From contig NZ_JACBZA010000001.1 of assembly GCF_013408535.1 (NCBI RefSeq), positions 4,796,850-4,860,849 of the forward strand: a stretch of 64,000 bases of DNA, in the 5' to 3' direction. A program made the position numbers and the translations under genes. The notes beneath the pieces are model-generated. The model was not told the origin of the DNA. It saw only the letters and a list, made by a program, of their open reading frames with translations, and searched no databases. Shown in pieces: positions 45,867-56,675 of the stretch. This stretch comes from Actinopolymorpha cephalotaxi (lineage in GTDB: Bacteria > Actinomycetota > Actinomycetes > Propionibacteriales > Actinopolymorphaceae). The stretch's first letter is position 1; every line of letters starts with the position of its first letter.

Positions 45867-46397
45867 GTGCCAAACCGACCAGGCGGAAAACACGCGGTGT
45901 TCGTGGACGACTCCGGACGCCGACATCGTCGTGTCCGCAGGGCGGGGCTGATCCTCGGCGGGGTCGTGGTGGTGTCGCTGGCGCTGCTGTGCATCAGCCT
46001 GATCAGCGGGTCGGGGCTGCCGTCGACGCCGTGGAGCCTCGGCCGGCCCGCCTCGGTGCCGGAACGCACGGCGACGCCCACGCCGTCCCCTTCCACGAGT
46101 TCGCAGGTGTCCGAACGCACCCGGAAGACGCGGTCCCCGGCGCCGGACGCCCGCACCACCGACAAGGCCACGCCGTCGCCCCTCCCGACAGCGACCCGGC
46201 CGGTTCCCCGGCCCACGCCCACCGTCACGAGGGCGCCGACCACGCGACCCGCGCCGACGCCGGTGCCCACCCGCACGTCCGCGCCCACACCGACTCCCAC
46301 GCCGACCGCGACGCCACGCCGCAGCAACACGCCGACGCCGACCTCGAAGCCGCGCGGGCGAGAGTCACACTCCCCCACGCCTCGGCCCAAGCCGTAG
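45867..46397 (+). CDS. Membrane-anchored Pro/Thr-rich protein
   Basis: The 176-aa protein has a short basic N-terminus (GRRHRRVRRAG), one transmembrane helix at about residues 27-48, and then about 125 residues that are almost only Pro, Thr, Ser, Arg and Ala (TPTPTPTATP-type runs). It is probably a wall-spanning stalk outside the membrane and may be glycosylated. No domain is recognised. The stop lies 12 bases before the deacetylase-glycosyltransferase start, so the two are likely an operon. GTG at 45867 is chosen by frame and distance; no strong ribosome site is seen. Confidence 0.65.
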   Translation: MPNRPGGKHAVFVDDSGRRHRRVRRAGLILGGVVVVSLALLCISLISGSGLPSTPWSLGRPASVPERTATPTPSPSTSSQVSERTRKTRSPAPDARTTDKATPSPLPTATRPVPRPTPTVTRAPTTRPAPTPVPTRTSAPTPTPTPTATPRRSNTPTPTSKPRGRESHSPTPRPKP

Positions 46398-46409
46398 CCC
46401 CCCGCTGAC

Positions 46410-48593
46410 GTGGCCAGGCACCTACGGATCCGCGAACCCCGCCACCACTGGCTCCTGGTGGGACTGCTGCTGGCCACCCTGGTCGGCGTCCTGCTGGTGC
46501 AGGGGTACGTCCAGCGCAGCTGGAACGACGTCACCGGCGCGCCACGGACGACGGCCGGCGGCGATCGGGCCCCGCGGGAGGTCCTGCGGGACGACCGGCC
46601 GGTCCTCGACCTCAGCGGTGACCGTCCGAACGCCGCGGCGATGCCCGACCGCACCGTCGCCCTCACCTTCGACGACGGGCCGGACCCGCGATGGACGCCG
46701 CGGATCCTGGAGGTGCTGCGCCGCCACCGGGCCAGGGCGACGTTCTTCGTCCTCGGCTCCAAGGTCGCCGCCCACCCGGCGCTGGCCCGGCGGATCGTGG
46801 CCGAGGGGCACGAGGTCGGGTCGCACACGTACACCCACGTCGACCTCGCCCGTACGCCCACCTGGCAGCGCGGGCTGGAACTCGGCCTGACCCAGAAGGC
46901 CCTCGCCGGCTCGCTCGGCCTGCACACGCACCTGCTGCGGCCGCCGTACTCCGCCAAGCCCACCGAGCTCACCGGCGCCGACTACGCCGCGGCGCGAGAC
47001 GCCGGGCGGGCCGGCTACCTCGTGGTGCTCGCCGACCGCGACACCAAGGACTGGTCCGGCCTGACCGAGGGCCAGATCGTGGCGCGGGCAACGCCGTCCG
47101 GACAGCGGGGCGCGATCGTTCTGATGCACGACGGCGGCGGTGACCGGTCCAGGACCGTCGCCGCCCTGGACACCCTGCTGACCCGCCTGGACGAGCGCGG
47201 ATACCGCGTCACCACCGTCTCCGACGCGCTGCACCTGCGGCACACGGCCGTGCCGGTGAGCCTCCCGGAACGCATCGCGGGAGGCACCGTCGTCGCCGCC
47301 CAGCAGGCCGGCCGGATCGCGGCGGTCGGGCTCACCTACGCACTGGCCGCCGCCGGCGTGCTCACCGTGGGCCGAGTGGTGATCCTGGCCGCCATCGCCC
47401 GGCTGCACGTGGGCCGGGCCCGCCGCAACCGTCGCCGGCCACCGGCCAACGAACCGGAGTGGTACTACCCGCCGGTCTCGGTCGTCGTGCCCGCGTACAA
47501 CGAGGCGGCCGGCATCGCCGCGACGGTCGGCTCACTCGTGCGGACCACCTACCCGGGTCCGGTGGAGGTGGTCGTGGTCGACGACGGCTCGACCGACGAC
47601 ACCGCCCGGATCGCCCGTGAGCTCGACCTGCCCGGGGTGACGGTCCTCTCCCAGGCCAACGCCGGCAAGCCGGCCGCGCTCAACACCGGCATCGCGTACG
47701 CCCGGCACGAGATCCTGGTCCTGGTCGACGGCGACACGGTGTTCCAGCCGGACACCATCGCCCACCTGGTCGCCGCGTTCGCCAACCCCACCGTCGGAGC
47801 GGTCAGCGGCAACACCAAGGTGGGCAACACGGGCGGGATCCTGGGTCGCTGGCAGCAGATCGAGTACGTCGTCGGCTTCAACCTCGACCGGCGGATGTAC
47901 GACGTGCTGGAGTGCATGCCGACCGTGCCGGGCGCGATCGGTGCGTTCCGCCGGCAGGCGCTGGCCGACGCGGCCGACCCCGCCGGGCCGGGGAGCACGT
48001 ACGCCATGACCGGCCCGGTGAGCGTCGACACCCTGGCCGAGGACACCGACCTGACGATGGCGGTGTGCCGGGCCGGCTGGCGGGTGGTCTACGAGGAGAC
48101 CGCGGTGGCCTGGACGGAGGCGCCCAGCTCGCTGCGGCAGCTGTGGCGGCAGCGCTACCGCTGGTGCTACGGGACGTTGCAGTCGATGTGGAAGCACCGC
48201 CGCGCGCTCGTCGAACGCGGACCCTCGGGACGGTTCGGCCGCCGGGCGCTTCCCTACCTCGCGGTCTTCCAGGTCGCGCTGCCGCTGCTGGCTCCGGCCG
48301 TCGACGTGTTCGCGCTGTACGGCCTGTTCTTCGGCGAGGCGGTGCGGGTGGTCGGGGTGTGGGCCGCGTTCGTGGCGGTGCAGGCGCTGGTGGGGGCGTA
48401 CGCGCTCCGGCTGGACGGGGAACGCCTCACGCCCCTGTGGACGCTGCCGCTGCAGCAGTTCGTCTACCGCCAGCTGATGTACCTCGTGGTGATCCAGTCG
48501 GTGGTCACGGCGGTGGCGGGTGCCCCGCTGCGCTGGCACGCGATGCGGCGGGAAGGTACGTTCGCGCGGCGCGACCCGGCCTCGGCGGTGTGA
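46410..48593 (+). CDS. Polysaccharide deacetylase-glycosyltransferase 2 fusion
   Basis: The 727-aa protein has a TM anchor at residues 14-30, a NodB deacetylase domain (TFDDGP at 86-91, SHTYTH with H139 and H143, LLRPPYS, IVLMHDGGG), and a TM helix near 297-325. From about residue 356 a family 2 glycosyltransferase follows (SVVVPAYNE, VVVDDGSTDDT, LVDGDTVFQPD, then QRYRW as the QxxRW motif), with further helices at the end. The pairing resembles PgaB/PgaC or nodulation-type synthases, making and trimming a beta-linked N-acetylglucosamine-type polymer. The polymer identity is inferred. The two domains are covalently joined, which couples the steps at the membrane. Confidence 0.9.
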   Translation: MARHLRIREPRHHWLLVGLLLATLVGVLLVQGYVQRSWNDVTGAPRTTAGGDRAPREVLRDDRPVLDLSGDRPNAAAMPDRTVALTFDDGPDPRWTPRILEVLRRHRARATFFVLGSKVAAHPALARRIVAEGHEVGSHTYTHVDLARTPTWQRGLELGLTQKALAGSLGLHTHLLRPPYSAKPTELTGADYAAARDAGRAGYLVVLADRDTKDWSGLTEGQIVARATPSGQRGAIVLMHDGGGDRSRTVAALDTLLTRLDERGYRVTTVSDALHLRHTAVPVSLPERIAGGTVVAAQQAGRIAAVGLTYALAAAGVLTVGRVVILAAIARLHVGRARRNRRRPPANEPEWYYPPVSVVVPAYNEAAGIAATVGSLVRTTYPGPVEVVVVDDGSTDDTARIARELDLPGVTVLSQANAGKPAALNTGIAYARHEILVLVDGDTVFQPDTIAHLVAAFANPTVGAVSGNTKVGNTGGILGRWQQIEYVVGFNLDRRMYDVLECMPTVPGAIGAFRRQALADAADPAGPGSTYAMTGPVSVDTLAEDTDLTMAVCRAGWRVVYEETAVAWTEAPSSLRQLWRQRYRWCYGTLQSMWKHRRALVERGPSGRFGRRALPYLAVFQVALPLLAPAVDVFALYGLFFGEAVRVVGVWAAFVAVQALVGAYALRLDGERLTPLWTLPLQQFVYRQLMYLVVIQSVVTAVAGAPLRWHAMRREGTFARRDPASAV

Positions 48594-48609
48594 GCTCGGC
48601 GGGAGACCC

Positions 48610-49611
48610 TCAGCCGGTACGCGAGACCACGAGGTCGCACAGCCCGGCCAGCGCGTCCCGGGCGGGAAGGTCGGGCAGGTAGCCCAGCGTCGCCCGGGCC
48701 TCGTCGGCCCACTGCTGCACGATCGCCCGGGCCTGGTCCATCGCCGGGTGCGCCCGCAGCAGGGACAGCGCCTCGGCGTGCCGGGCGTCGTCGGGCAGCG
48801 GGCCGGACAGCAACTCCAGCAGCCGCGCGTCGGCCGGGTCGGTGGACCGCTGCGCCAGCAGCATCGGCAGCGTCGGGATGCCCTCGCGCAGGTCGGTGCC
48901 GGGTGTCTTGCCGGACTGGTCCGCGTCGCTGGCGATGTCGATCACGTCGTCGGAGAGCTGGAACGCGATCCCGATCTTCTCGCCAAACTCCGTCACCACG
49001 CGTTCGATGTCGCCCGGGGCGCCGGCGACCTTGGCCCCGAGCCGCGCCGAGGTGGCGATCAGCGAGCCGGTCTTGTCGGCGAGTACGGCGAGGTAGTGCT
49101 CGAGCCGGTCCTCGTCCTCGGTCGGCCCGAGCGTCTCCCGGATCTGCCCCTCGACCAGCCGGGCGAACGTCTGCGACTGGATGCGGACCGCCTCCAGGCC
49201 GAGGTCGACCATCCGGTCCGAGGCCCGGGCGAAGAGGTAGTCGCCGGTGAGGATCGCGACGGTGTTGTCCCACCGGGCGTTCGCGCTCGGGGCGCCGCGG
49301 CGCAGCGCCGCCTCGTCCATCACGTCGTCGTGGTGCAGCGTCGCCAGGTGGATCAGCTCCAGCGCGGTGGCCACCGCCACCACGTCGCCGGCCGAGGAGG
49401 AGGGCTTGCCGAACTCCGCCCCCAGCACCACCAGCAGCGGCCGGAACCGCTTGCCACCTGCGTGGATCAGGTGCTGGGCCGCCTCGGTGACGAAGCCGAA
49501 CTCGCTGGCCGCCACCCGGTCCAGCTCGTCCTCGACCTCGGCCAGCCGGCGGCGTACCCGAAGGTCGAGGTCGCCGTCGACCGAAGGCAACGTGAGACCG
49601 GCCATGCTCAT
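48610..49611 (-). CDS. Polyprenyl diphosphate synthase, likely for menaquinone
   Basis: The 333-aa trans-prenyltransferase has GGKRFRP (52-58), the first Asp-rich motif DDVMD at 95-99 and the second DDVID at 221-225. It extends allylic diphosphates with isopentenyl diphosphate. In actinomycetes this enzyme type commonly supplies the menaquinone side chain. The ATG at 49611 has GGAGGGG six bases upstream. It follows NuoN of the canonical complex I operon by 59 bp on the same strand, matching a function in the same respiratory chain. Chain length cannot be read from sequence with confidence. Confidence 0.9.
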   Translation of the reverse strand: MSMAGLTLPSVDGDLDLRVRRRLAEVEDELDRVAASEFGFVTEAAQHLIHAGGKRFRPLLVVLGAEFGKPSSSAGDVVAVATALELIHLATLHHDDVMDEAALRRGAPSANARWDNTVAILTGDYLFARASDRMVDLGLEAVRIQSQTFARLVEGQIRETLGPTEDEDRLEHYLAVLADKTGSLIATSARLGAKVAGAPGDIERVVTEFGEKIGIAFQLSDDVIDIASDADQSGKTPGTDLREGIPTLPMLLAQRSTDPADARLLELLSGPLPDDARHAEALSLLRAHPAMDQARAIVQQWADEARATLGYLPDLPARDALAGLCDLVVSRTG

Positions 49612-49670
49612 CGACGTCCCCTCCCTCCGAGTGTCGCACTGCTCCAGACCGAACGGGTTGGCCGCCCGGC

Positions 49671-51233
49671 TCAGCCCACCAGGTGGGCGGCGCGCGCCGC
49701 GAGGTCCAGCAGCGGACCCGGCAGCAGGCCGAGCACGAGCGTGGCGGCGACACCGACCGCGACCGCGACGGACGTGAAGATGCTGGGCACCGCGATGGTC
49801 GGTCCCTCCGCGGCCGGCGTGGAGAAGAACATCACCACGATCACCCGGACGTAGAAGAACGCGGCCACGACACTGGCCAGCACGCCGAACACGACCAGCG
49901 GCCACGCACCACCCTGCCACGCGGCGCTGAACACTGCCCACTTACCCATGAAACCGCTGGTCAGCGGGATTCCGGCGAACGCGAGCAGGAACAGCGCCAT
50001 CGCACTGGCCAGCAGCGGGGACCGCCGGCCGAGCCCGGCCCAGCGGGACAGGTGGGTCGCCTCGCCACTCGCGTCGCGGACCAGCGTCACCAGGCCGAAC
50101 GCGCCGATCGTGGCGAAGCCGTACGCGGCGAGGTAGAACAGCACGCCGGACAGGTTGGCCGAGATCGCCTCGCGTACCCCGACGAACCCGACCAGCAGGA
50201 AGCCGGCGTGGGCGATCGAGGAGTACGCCAGCATCCGCTTGATGTCGGTCTGGGTGAGAGCCAGCACCGCGCCGACCGCCATCGTGAGGATGGCGACGAC
50301 CCAGATCATCGGCTGCCAGTCCCAGCGGGCGGCGCCGAGAGCGACGTAGAACAGCCGCAGCAGGGCGCCGAACGCGGCGATCTTCGTGCAGGCCGCCATG
50401 AACGCGGTGATCGCGGTCGGCGCACCCTGGTAGACGTCCGGCGTCCACATGTGGAACGGCGCGGCGCCGATCTTGAACAACAGCCCCACCGCGACCAGCG
50501 CGGTCCCGGCCAGCAGCAGGCCGTCCGTGCCGACCTTGGCGCCCACCGCGGTGGCGATGCCGCCGAAGCTGATGGTGCCGGCGAAGCCGTACAGCATCGC
50601 CATGCCGTAGAGGAAGAACGCCGAGGCGAACGCGCCGAGCAGGAAGTACTTCATCGCGGCTTCCTGCGACAGCAGCCGGCGCCGGCGGGCCAGCCCGCAC
50701 AGCAGGTACAGCGGCAGCGACAGCACCTCGAGCGCGACGAACATCGTCAACAGGTCGTTGGCAGCCGGGAACAGCAGCATGCCGCTGACCGCGAACAGGA
50801 ACAGCGGGAACACCTCGGTCTGCTCCAGCCGGCGGCCCAGCGACTCCCGCTCGGCCTCCGTCCCGGGCAGTGCCGAGGCCTGCGCGGCGAACGCGGTCAC
50901 GCCGCCGTCGACGGCGCGTTCGGCCAGCAGCAGCACCGAGATGATCGCCATCACCAGCACGGTGCCCCACAGGAACAGCGTGAAGCCGTCGACCGCGACC
51001 GCCCCCTCGGCGGCCACCTGCGACGTGCCGGCCAGCCCGATGGTGGTGGCGAGTGCCGCCACCAGGGCGAGCAGCGTCACCGTCACCTGGGCGGCGTAGC
51101 GCAGCCTGCGCGGAAGGAACGCCTCGATGAGAATGCCGACGATCGCCACGCCGAAGATGATGAGCAGCGGCGCGATCTTGGCGTACTCGATCGTCGGGCT
51201 CTTGAACTCCTGGGCCAGGATGATCGGAGTCAC
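49671..51233 (-). CDS. nuoN: NADH-quinone oxidoreductase subunit N (canonical operon)
   Basis: The 520-aa antiporter-like subunit has LLFKIGAAPFHMWTPDVYQGAPT and the DIKRMLAYSSIAHAGFLL helix, with about 14 hydrophobic segments. Both are standard NuoN features. Length matches the family, unlike the 589-aa copy in the partial operon. It is the last complex I gene; its ATG overlaps the NuoM stop by four bases. The polyprenyl synthase gene follows downstream. Confidence 0.95.
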   Translation of the reverse strand: MTPIILAQEFKSPTIEYAKIAPLLIIFGVAIVGILIEAFLPRRLRYAAQVTVTLLALVAALATTIGLAGTSQVAAEGAVAVDGFTLFLWGTVLVMAIISVLLLAERAVDGGVTAFAAQASALPGTEAERESLGRRLEQTEVFPLFLFAVSGMLLFPAANDLLTMFVALEVLSLPLYLLCGLARRRRLLSQEAAMKYFLLGAFASAFFLYGMAMLYGFAGTISFGGIATAVGAKVGTDGLLLAGTALVAVGLLFKIGAAPFHMWTPDVYQGAPTAITAFMAACTKIAAFGALLRLFYVALGAARWDWQPMIWVVAILTMAVGAVLALTQTDIKRMLAYSSIAHAGFLLVGFVGVREAISANLSGVLFYLAAYGFATIGAFGLVTLVRDASGEATHLSRWAGLGRRSPLLASAMALFLLAFAGIPLTSGFMGKWAVFSAAWQGGAWPLVVFGVLASVVAAFFYVRVIVVMFFSTPAAEGPTIAVPSIFTSVAVAVGVAATLVLGLLPGPLLDLAARAAHLVG

Positions 51234-52852
51234 TTCGTACCTTCCGAAGGAGCCGTGACGGGGACCTTGGGTGCCGGGTCGGTGACACCGACCCGCTTCA
51301 TCGTCGCGTCGACAGCGGGTGAGATGACATCGAGCGCCGGCTTGGGGAACACCCCGAGCGCGATGATCAGTACGACCAGCGGAGCGATCGCGAGCTTCTC
51401 CCGGCCACGCAGGTCGGGCATCTTCGCCACCGCCGCGGCGGTCGGGCCGGTCATCGTGCGCTGGAAGAGGATCAGCATGTACAGCGCAGCCAGGATGATG
51501 CTGCAGGTGGCGATGATCGCCGCCACCTCGTACCGCTTGAACGTGCCCGCCAGTGCCAGGAACTCACTGACGAACGGCGCCAGCCCGGGCAGCGCGAGCC
51601 CGGACAGGGCGGCGAACAGGAACGTGCCGGACAGCACCGGCGCCACCTTGTCCACCCCGCCGAAGTCGGCGATCCGCGACGAGCCGCGCCGGCTGATGAG
51701 GTAGCCGCCGACCAGGAACAGCGCCGCCGTGGACAGGCCGTGGTTGAGCATGTAGAGCGTCGCGCCGGTCTGGCCCTGGCTGGTCATCGCGAAGATGCCG
51801 AGCACGATCACCCCGAAGTGGGAGACCGAGCTGTAGGCGATCACCGTCTTGATGTCCTTCTGCCCGATCGCGAGGACCGCGCCGTAGATCACGCTGATCA
51901 CCGCCAGCACGATGATCGCCGGGGTGGCCCACTGCGAGGCCTCCGGGAACAGCTGCAGGCACAGCCGGATCATCCCGAACGTGCCGATCTTGTCCAGGAT
52001 CGACACCAGCAGCACCGAGGTGCCGGGGGTCGCCTCCCGGGCGGCGTCGGGCAGCCAGGTGTGCAGCGGCCACATCGGCGCCTTGATCGCGAACGCGATG
52101 AAGAACCCGGCGAACAGCCACTTCTGGGTGGCCGGGTCGATGTTCAGCTCGGTCAGCGAGTGCAGCAGGAACGACGGGTCGCCCTTGGTCTGCACGGTCG
52201 ACAGGGCGTACAGGCCGATCACCGAGGCCAGCATCAGCAGGCCGCCGACGAGGCTGTAGATCAGGAACTTCACCGCGGCGTAGCTGCGGCGCGGACCGCC
52301 GAACCGGCCGATCAGGAAGTAGATCGGGATCAGCGTGGCCTCGAACAGCACGTAGAACAAGAACACGTCGGTGGCCGCGAACACGCCGAGGGCCAGCGTC
52401 TCCAGCGCCAGCATCAGCGCGAAGAACGTCTTCACGCTGCTGCGCTCGCGCTCCGGCTGCTCGGCGTCGGTGGGCTGCCCGGTCACGTCGACCGCCGCGC
52501 CCGCCGCCCGGGCCGGTGCGTCGGCGTCGTTCCACGAGGCCAGGATCACCACCGGCGTGAGCAGCGCGGTGAGCAGGAACAGCACCAGGCCGATGCCGTC
52601 CAGGCCGAGGGCGTAGTGGACGCCGAACTGCGGGATCCAGCTGTGCTGCTCGGCGAACTGGAACCTGCCGCCGCTCGCGGCCGCCGGGTCGAACCGCACC
52701 GCCATCACCACGGCGAGCACGAGTGCGACCGTGGAGAAGGCAAGCGCGGTCTGCTTCGCGAGCAGGTCGCGCCCCTTCGGGAGCAGCGCCACGACGAGCG
52801 CCCCGACGGCGGGGAGCACGCCGATGACGGTCAGCCAAGGGAAGTTGTTCAC
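51230..52852 (-). CDS. nuoM: NADH-quinone oxidoreductase subunit M (canonical operon)
   Basis: The 540-aa proton-pumping subunit has [58 protein letters not shown] and [17 protein letters not shown], all diagnostic. A polar insertion near residue 115 ([18 protein letters not shown]) enlarges one loop. It overlaps NuoL and NuoN by four bases each. Confidence 0.95.
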   Translation of the reverse strand: MNNFPWLTVIGVLPAVGALVVALLPKGRDLLAKQTALAFSTVALVLAVVMAVRFDPAAASGGRFQFAEQHSWIPQFGVHYALGLDGIGLVLFLLTALLTPVVILASWNDADAPARAAGAAVDVTGQPTDAEQPERERSSVKTFFALMLALETLALGVFAATDVFLFYVLFEATLIPIYFLIGRFGGPRRSYAAVKFLIYSLVGGLLMLASVIGLYALSTVQTKGDPSFLLHSLTELNIDPATQKWLFAGFFIAFAIKAPMWPLHTWLPDAAREATPGTSVLLVSILDKIGTFGMIRLCLQLFPEASQWATPAIIVLAVISVIYGAVLAIGQKDIKTVIAYSSVSHFGVIVLGIFAMTSQGQTGATLYMLNHGLSTAALFLVGGYLISRRGSSRIADFGGVDKVAPVLSGTFLFAALSGLALPGLAPFVSEFLALAGTFKRYEVAAIIATCSIILAALYMLILFQRTMTGPTAAAVAKMPDLRGREKLAIAPLVVLIIALGVFPKPALDVISPAVDATMKRVGVTDPAPKVPVTAPSEGTK

Positions 52853-54783
52853 GACAGCCTCACCAACAGCATGGACACGACGACGAGGGCGGCGCCCCCG
52901 ATCATGACGAGTGCGTACGAACGGACGAAGCCGGTCTGGACCCGCCGGACCCGGCCGGACACGCCACCGAAGAAGGCGGCGAGGCCGTTCACCACGCCGT
53001 CGACTCCGCGGTTGTCGAAGCCGACCATCCCGCGGGTCACCTCCTGACCGGGACGCATGAGGACGACCTCGTTGACGGCGTCGCCGTACAGGTCGCGACG
53101 GGCGGCGGTGGTGATCGGCGAGACCTTGACCGGCGCGACCGTCGGCACCTCGCGGCGGGCCACGAACAGCCAGGCGACCGCGATGCCGAGCAGCACCACC
53201 AGCAGGGTGACGATGGTCAGCAGGACCAGCGGGAACGGCAGGTGGGCTTCCTTCTCACCGACGACCGGCTCCAGCCACTTCACGATCCCGCCGCCGAGGT
53301 AGGCCAGGCCGGCACCACCCACGAGGCTGAGGAACGCCAGCAGGATCAGCGGGACGGTCATCACCGACGGCGACTCGTGCGGGTGCGTGTCCTTGGCCCA
53401 GCGCTTGTGACCGAGGAAGGTCATGTAGACCAGCCGGGTCATGTAGAACGCGGTGACGCCGGCGCCGAGCAGCGCGCAGAGCCCGATCCAGAAGTTCGAG
53501 GCGAACGCCACCTCGATGATCTTGTCCTTGCTGAAGAACCCGGCGAACGGCGGGATGCCGATGATCGCGAGGTATCCCACGAAGAACGTGCCGAAGGTGA
53601 TCGGCATGAACTTCCGCAGGGCGCCGTACCGGCGCATGTTCACCTCGTCGTTCATGCCGTGCATCACCGAGCCGGCGCCGAGGAACATGTCGGCCTTGAA
53701 GAAGCCGTGCGTCAGCAGGTGGAAGATCGCGAAGGCGTACCCCACCGGCCCGAGCCCGGCAGCCAGCATCATGTAGCCGATCTGGCTCATCGTGGAGCCG
53801 GCCAGCGTCTTCTTGATGTCGTCCTTCGCGCAACCGATGACCGCACCCATCAGCAGCGTGATCGTGCCGACGAGGACGACCGCGGTCTGCGCGACCGGCG
53901 CCTGGTCGAAGATCGCGTTGGAGCGGGTGACGAGGTAGACGCCCGCGGTCACCATCGTCGCGGCGTGGATCAGCGCCGACACCGGGGTCGGGCCCTCCAT
54001 CGCGTCCAGCAGCCAGGACTGCAGCGGGAACTGCGCGGACTTCCCGCACGCGCCCAGCAGCAGCAGGAATCCCAGCGCGGTGGCGATGCCGGTGCCGGCG
54101 GCGCCCACGTGGGAGAAGACACCGGCGAACGAGGAGGTGCCGAACGTCGCCAGCATCAACATCACCGCCAGCGACAGGCCGACGTCACCGACGCGGTTGA
54201 CGACGAACGCCTTCTTGGCCGCCGTCGCCGCGGAGTGCTTGTGCTGCCAGAAGCCGATCAGGAGGTACGACGCCAGGCCGACACCCTCCCAGCCGATGAA
54301 GACCACGAGGAAGTCGTTGGCCAGCACCAGCAGCAGCATCGCCGAGACGAACAGGTTGAGGTATCCGAAGAACCTCTTCCGCCGCTCGTCGTGGGCCATG
54401 TAGCCGAGGGAGTAGATGTGGATGATGCTGCCCACGCCGGTGATCAGCAGGACGAAGCACACCGACAGCTGGTCCAGCAGCAGCCCCGCCTCGACGTGGT
54501 AGCCGGGCAGCGGGATGAACGTGTACAGCTGCTGGGCGACCGCCCGGTCCTCCGGGCCGCGGCCGACCATGGAGAAGAACATGACCGCGCCGAGCACGAA
54601 CGACGCGATCGGTGCGGCGCAGCCGAGGAGGTGTCCCCAGGCGTTGCCGGCCCGGCCGCTCAGCAGGATCACCGCTGCCGAGACCGCCGGGATGGCGACG
54701 ATCAGCCACAGCAGCGAGAAGACGCCGCTCGCGTGGGCCGCTTGCTCGCCGGCCAGCGCCAGGGCGCTCACAGGGGTGGTCAC
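52849..54783 (-). CDS. nuoL: NADH-quinone oxidoreductase subunit L (canonical operon)
   Basis: The 644-aa antiporter-like subunit has [50 protein letters not shown] and [17 protein letters not shown], plus the C-terminal lateral helix region. In the usual WLPDAM motif the Pro is Leu here (SWLLDAM). A GTG at 54783 is used, with GAGGCGAG upstream. It is separated from NuoK by 61 bp, the only real gap in this operon. Confidence 0.95.
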   Translation of the reverse strand: MTTPVSALALAGEQAAHASGVFSLLWLIVAIPAVSAAVILLSGRAGNAWGHLLGCAAPIASFVLGAVMFFSMVGRGPEDRAVAQQLYTFIPLPGYHVEAGLLLDQLSVCFVLLITGVGSIIHIYSLGYMAHDERRKRFFGYLNLFVSAMLLLVLANDFLVVFIGWEGVGLASYLLIGFWQHKHSAATAAKKAFVVNRVGDVGLSLAVMLMLATFGTSSFAGVFSHVGAAGTGIATALGFLLLLGACGKSAQFPLQSWLLDAMEGPTPVSALIHAATMVTAGVYLVTRSNAIFDQAPVAQTAVVLVGTITLLMGAVIGCAKDDIKKTLAGSTMSQIGYMMLAAGLGPVGYAFAIFHLLTHGFFKADMFLGAGSVMHGMNDEVNMRRYGALRKFMPITFGTFFVGYLAIIGIPPFAGFFSKDKIIEVAFASNFWIGLCALLGAGVTAFYMTRLVYMTFLGHKRWAKDTHPHESPSVMTVPLILLAFLSLVGGAGLAYLGGGIVKWLEPVVGEKEAHLPFPLVLLTIVTLLVVLLGIAVAWLFVARREVPTVAPVKVSPITTAARRDLYGDAVNEVVLMRPGQEVTRGMVGFDNRGVDGVVNGLAAFFGGVSGRVRRVQTGFVRSYALVMIGGAALVVVSMLLVRLS

Positions 54784-54844
54784 GTGAGTCTCGCCTCTCG
54801 GATCGAAACGGGCCGCTCGGGGCCGTGGTCGGGTGTCGGCCGCA

Positions 54845-55144
54845 TCAGAACTTCAGCAGGCTCGCGTCGTCGACCGAGGCCGAGCGACGGGTCCGGAAGA
54901 TGGTCATCAGGATCGCCAGACCGACGACGACCTCGGCGGCGGCCACCACCATCACGAAGAACGCCACGACCTGCCCGTCGAGGTTGCCGACCTGGCGGGC
55001 GAAGGCCACGAACGCCAGGTTGCCGGCGTTCAGCATCAGCTCGACGCACATGAACACGACGATCGCGTTGCGGCGTACGAGCACGCCCAGCGCACCGATC
55101 GTGAACAGCAGCGCCGACAGCACGATGTAGGGACCGGCGGTCAT
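54845..55144 (-). CDS. nuoK: NADH-quinone oxidoreductase subunit K (canonical operon)
   Basis: The 99-aa three-helix subunit carries [20 protein letters not shown] and the second membrane Glu in [14 protein letters not shown]. Length is standard, which makes the 149-aa NuoK of the other operon stand out. The ATG at 55144 overlaps the NuoJ stop as ATGA. Confidence 0.95.
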   Translation of the reverse strand: MTAGPYIVLSALLFTIGALGVLVRRNAIVVFMCVELMLNAGNLAFVAFARQVGNLDGQVVAFFVMVVAAAEVVVGLAILMTIFRTRRSASVDDASLLKF

Positions 55145-56070
55145 GCGTCACCTCCGTGGGAAGTACCGCCTCGGGAGGAACCGCCTTCGGGTGAACCGCC
55201 CTCGTGGGAGCCGGCCGTGCCGTTGCCGTTGTGCGCCGTCCCCGAGTAGTCGGTGCCGTTCTCGGCGGCCGTCTCGTCGGTCGGGCGGCCGTCGGCGCCG
55301 CGGGTTGCCCGCGGCTGCGGCGTGCCGGTGTACGGCTCGAGGCCGGGCACCTGGTTGGTGTAGCGCTCGGGGTCGCGGACCGTGCCCCGGGCGATGAGCA
55401 CCCGGGAGACCGAGGACTGCGCCGCGGTCCCGTCCGGCAGCAGGGCCGGGGTGTCGACCGCGTTGTGCCGGGCGAACGTGCCGGGCGCCGGGTGCTGACC
55501 GGGGTGGCGGCCCTTGTCGGCGTACAACCGGAACCGCTGTTCGGCCAGCTGCTTCTGGGTCACCTTCTCGGTGAGCTGCTCGCGGTGGGCCAGGATCATC
55601 GCACCCACGGCCGCGGTGATCAGCAGGGCGCTGGTGACCTCGAACGCGAAGACGTACTTGGAGAACAGCAGCGACGCGAGACCGGGGACGTTGCCGTCGG
55701 GCGTGGCCGCGGCCAGGCCGACCGGCTTGCCCAGGGTGACCTGGCCGAGTGCGACCAGGATCAGGATCCCGAACAGCAGGGAACCCCCGACCGCCATCCA
55801 CCGCTGCCCGCGCAGGGTCTCCACCACCGAGTCGGACGCGTCCACGCCGACCAGCATCAGGACGAACAGGAACAGCATCAGGATGGCGCCGGTGTAGACG
55901 ATCACCTGGACGGCGAACAGGAACGGCGCGTCCAGGCTGGCGTACATGATGGCGAGGCACATCATCACCGCCGCCAGGAGCAACGCGCTGTGCACCGCCT
56001 TCCGGACGAGCACCATGCCCAGGGCGGCGAGCACCGCGATCGGTGCCAGCACCCAGAACGTCGCGGTCAT
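55141..56070 (-). CDS. nuoJ: NADH-quinone oxidoreductase subunit J with long C-terminal tail
   Basis: The first 170 residues form the five-helix NuoJ ([29 protein letters not shown]). A soluble tail of about 140 residues follows: [18 protein letters not shown], then Thr/Gly/Glu/Ser-rich runs ending in [19 protein letters not shown]. Such tails on NuoJ are common in actinomycetes, but this one is near the long end. Its role is unknown. The ATG overlaps the NuoI stop by four bases. Confidence 0.92.
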   Translation of the reverse strand: MTATFWVLAPIAVLAALGMVLVRKAVHSALLLAAVMMCLAIMYASLDAPFLFAVQVIVYTGAILMLFLFVLMLVGVDASDSVVETLRGQRWMAVGGSLLFGILILVALGQVTLGKPVGLAAATPDGNVPGLASLLFSKYVFAFEVTSALLITAAVGAMILAHREQLTEKVTQKQLAEQRFRLYADKGRHPGQHPAPGTFARHNAVDTPALLPDGTAAQSSVSRVLIARGTVRDPERYTNQVPGLEPYTGTPQPRATRGADGRPTDETAAENGTDYSGTAHNGNGTAGSHEGGSPEGGSSRGGTSHGGDA

Positions 56071-56675
56071 GAGTGCGCCGCCTCGCTCTCCACGTTCGTG
56101 TCGTTCCCGTCCTTCGTGTCCTTCTCGTCCTGCTCGGACCCGCCCCGGCCGGACCAGCCGGGCAGGCCGGCGCCCATGTAGTAGTCCTTCTCGTCGTCAC
56201 CGAGCCGCATCTCGTGCGGCGGCTCCTCCATGCCGGGCAGGAGCGGTGCGAGCAGGTCCTTCTTCTCGTAGATCAGGTCGGCGCGGTTGTCGTCGGCGAG
56301 CTCGTACTCGTTGGTCATCGTGAGCGCCCGGGTGGGGCACGCCTCGATGCACAGCCCGCAGAGGATGCAGCGCAGGTAGTTGATCTGGTAGACGCGGCCG
56401 TACCGCTCACCGGGCGAGAACCTGCCGCCCTCGGTGTTGTCCGCGCCCTCGACGTAGATCGCGTCGGCCGGGCAGGCCCAGGCGCACAGCTCACAGCCGA
56501 CGCACTTCTCCAGCCCGTCCGGGTGGCGGTTGAGCTGGTGCCGGCCGTGGAACCGCGGCGCGGTGGGCTTCTTCTCGAAGGGGTACTGCTCGGTGAAGAC
56601 CTTCCGGAACATCGTCGTGAAGGTCACCCCGAACCCTGCGATCGGGTCCCAGAGCTGCTGCTTGAGACTAGCCAC
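56067..56675 (-). CDS. nuoI: NADH-quinone oxidoreductase subunit I (canonical operon)
   Basis: The 202-aa subunit has two 4Fe-4S motifs, [15 protein letters not shown] and [15 protein letters not shown], and the NuoI spacing segment [14 protein letters not shown]. It begins at GTG 56675 with GGAGG upstream, overlapping the NuoH TAG. The C-terminal 40 residues are acidic ([14 protein letters not shown]). It passes electrons to NuoB. Confidence 0.94.
   Translation of the reverse strand: MASLKQQLWDPIAGFGVTFTTMFRKVFTEQYPFEKKPTAPRFHGRHQLNRHPDGLEKCVGCELCAWACPADAIYVEGADNTEGGRFSPGERYGRVYQINYLRCILCGLCIEACPTRALTMTNEYELADDNRADLIYEKKDLLAPLLPGMEEPPHEMRLGDDEKDYYMGAGLPGWSGRGGSEQDEKDTKDGNDTNVESEAAHS

Noticed and set aside
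46060-46390. Low-complexity plus strand as a possible repeat element
   Set aside because: It is explained by Pro/Thr codons of the membrane-anchored stalk protein.
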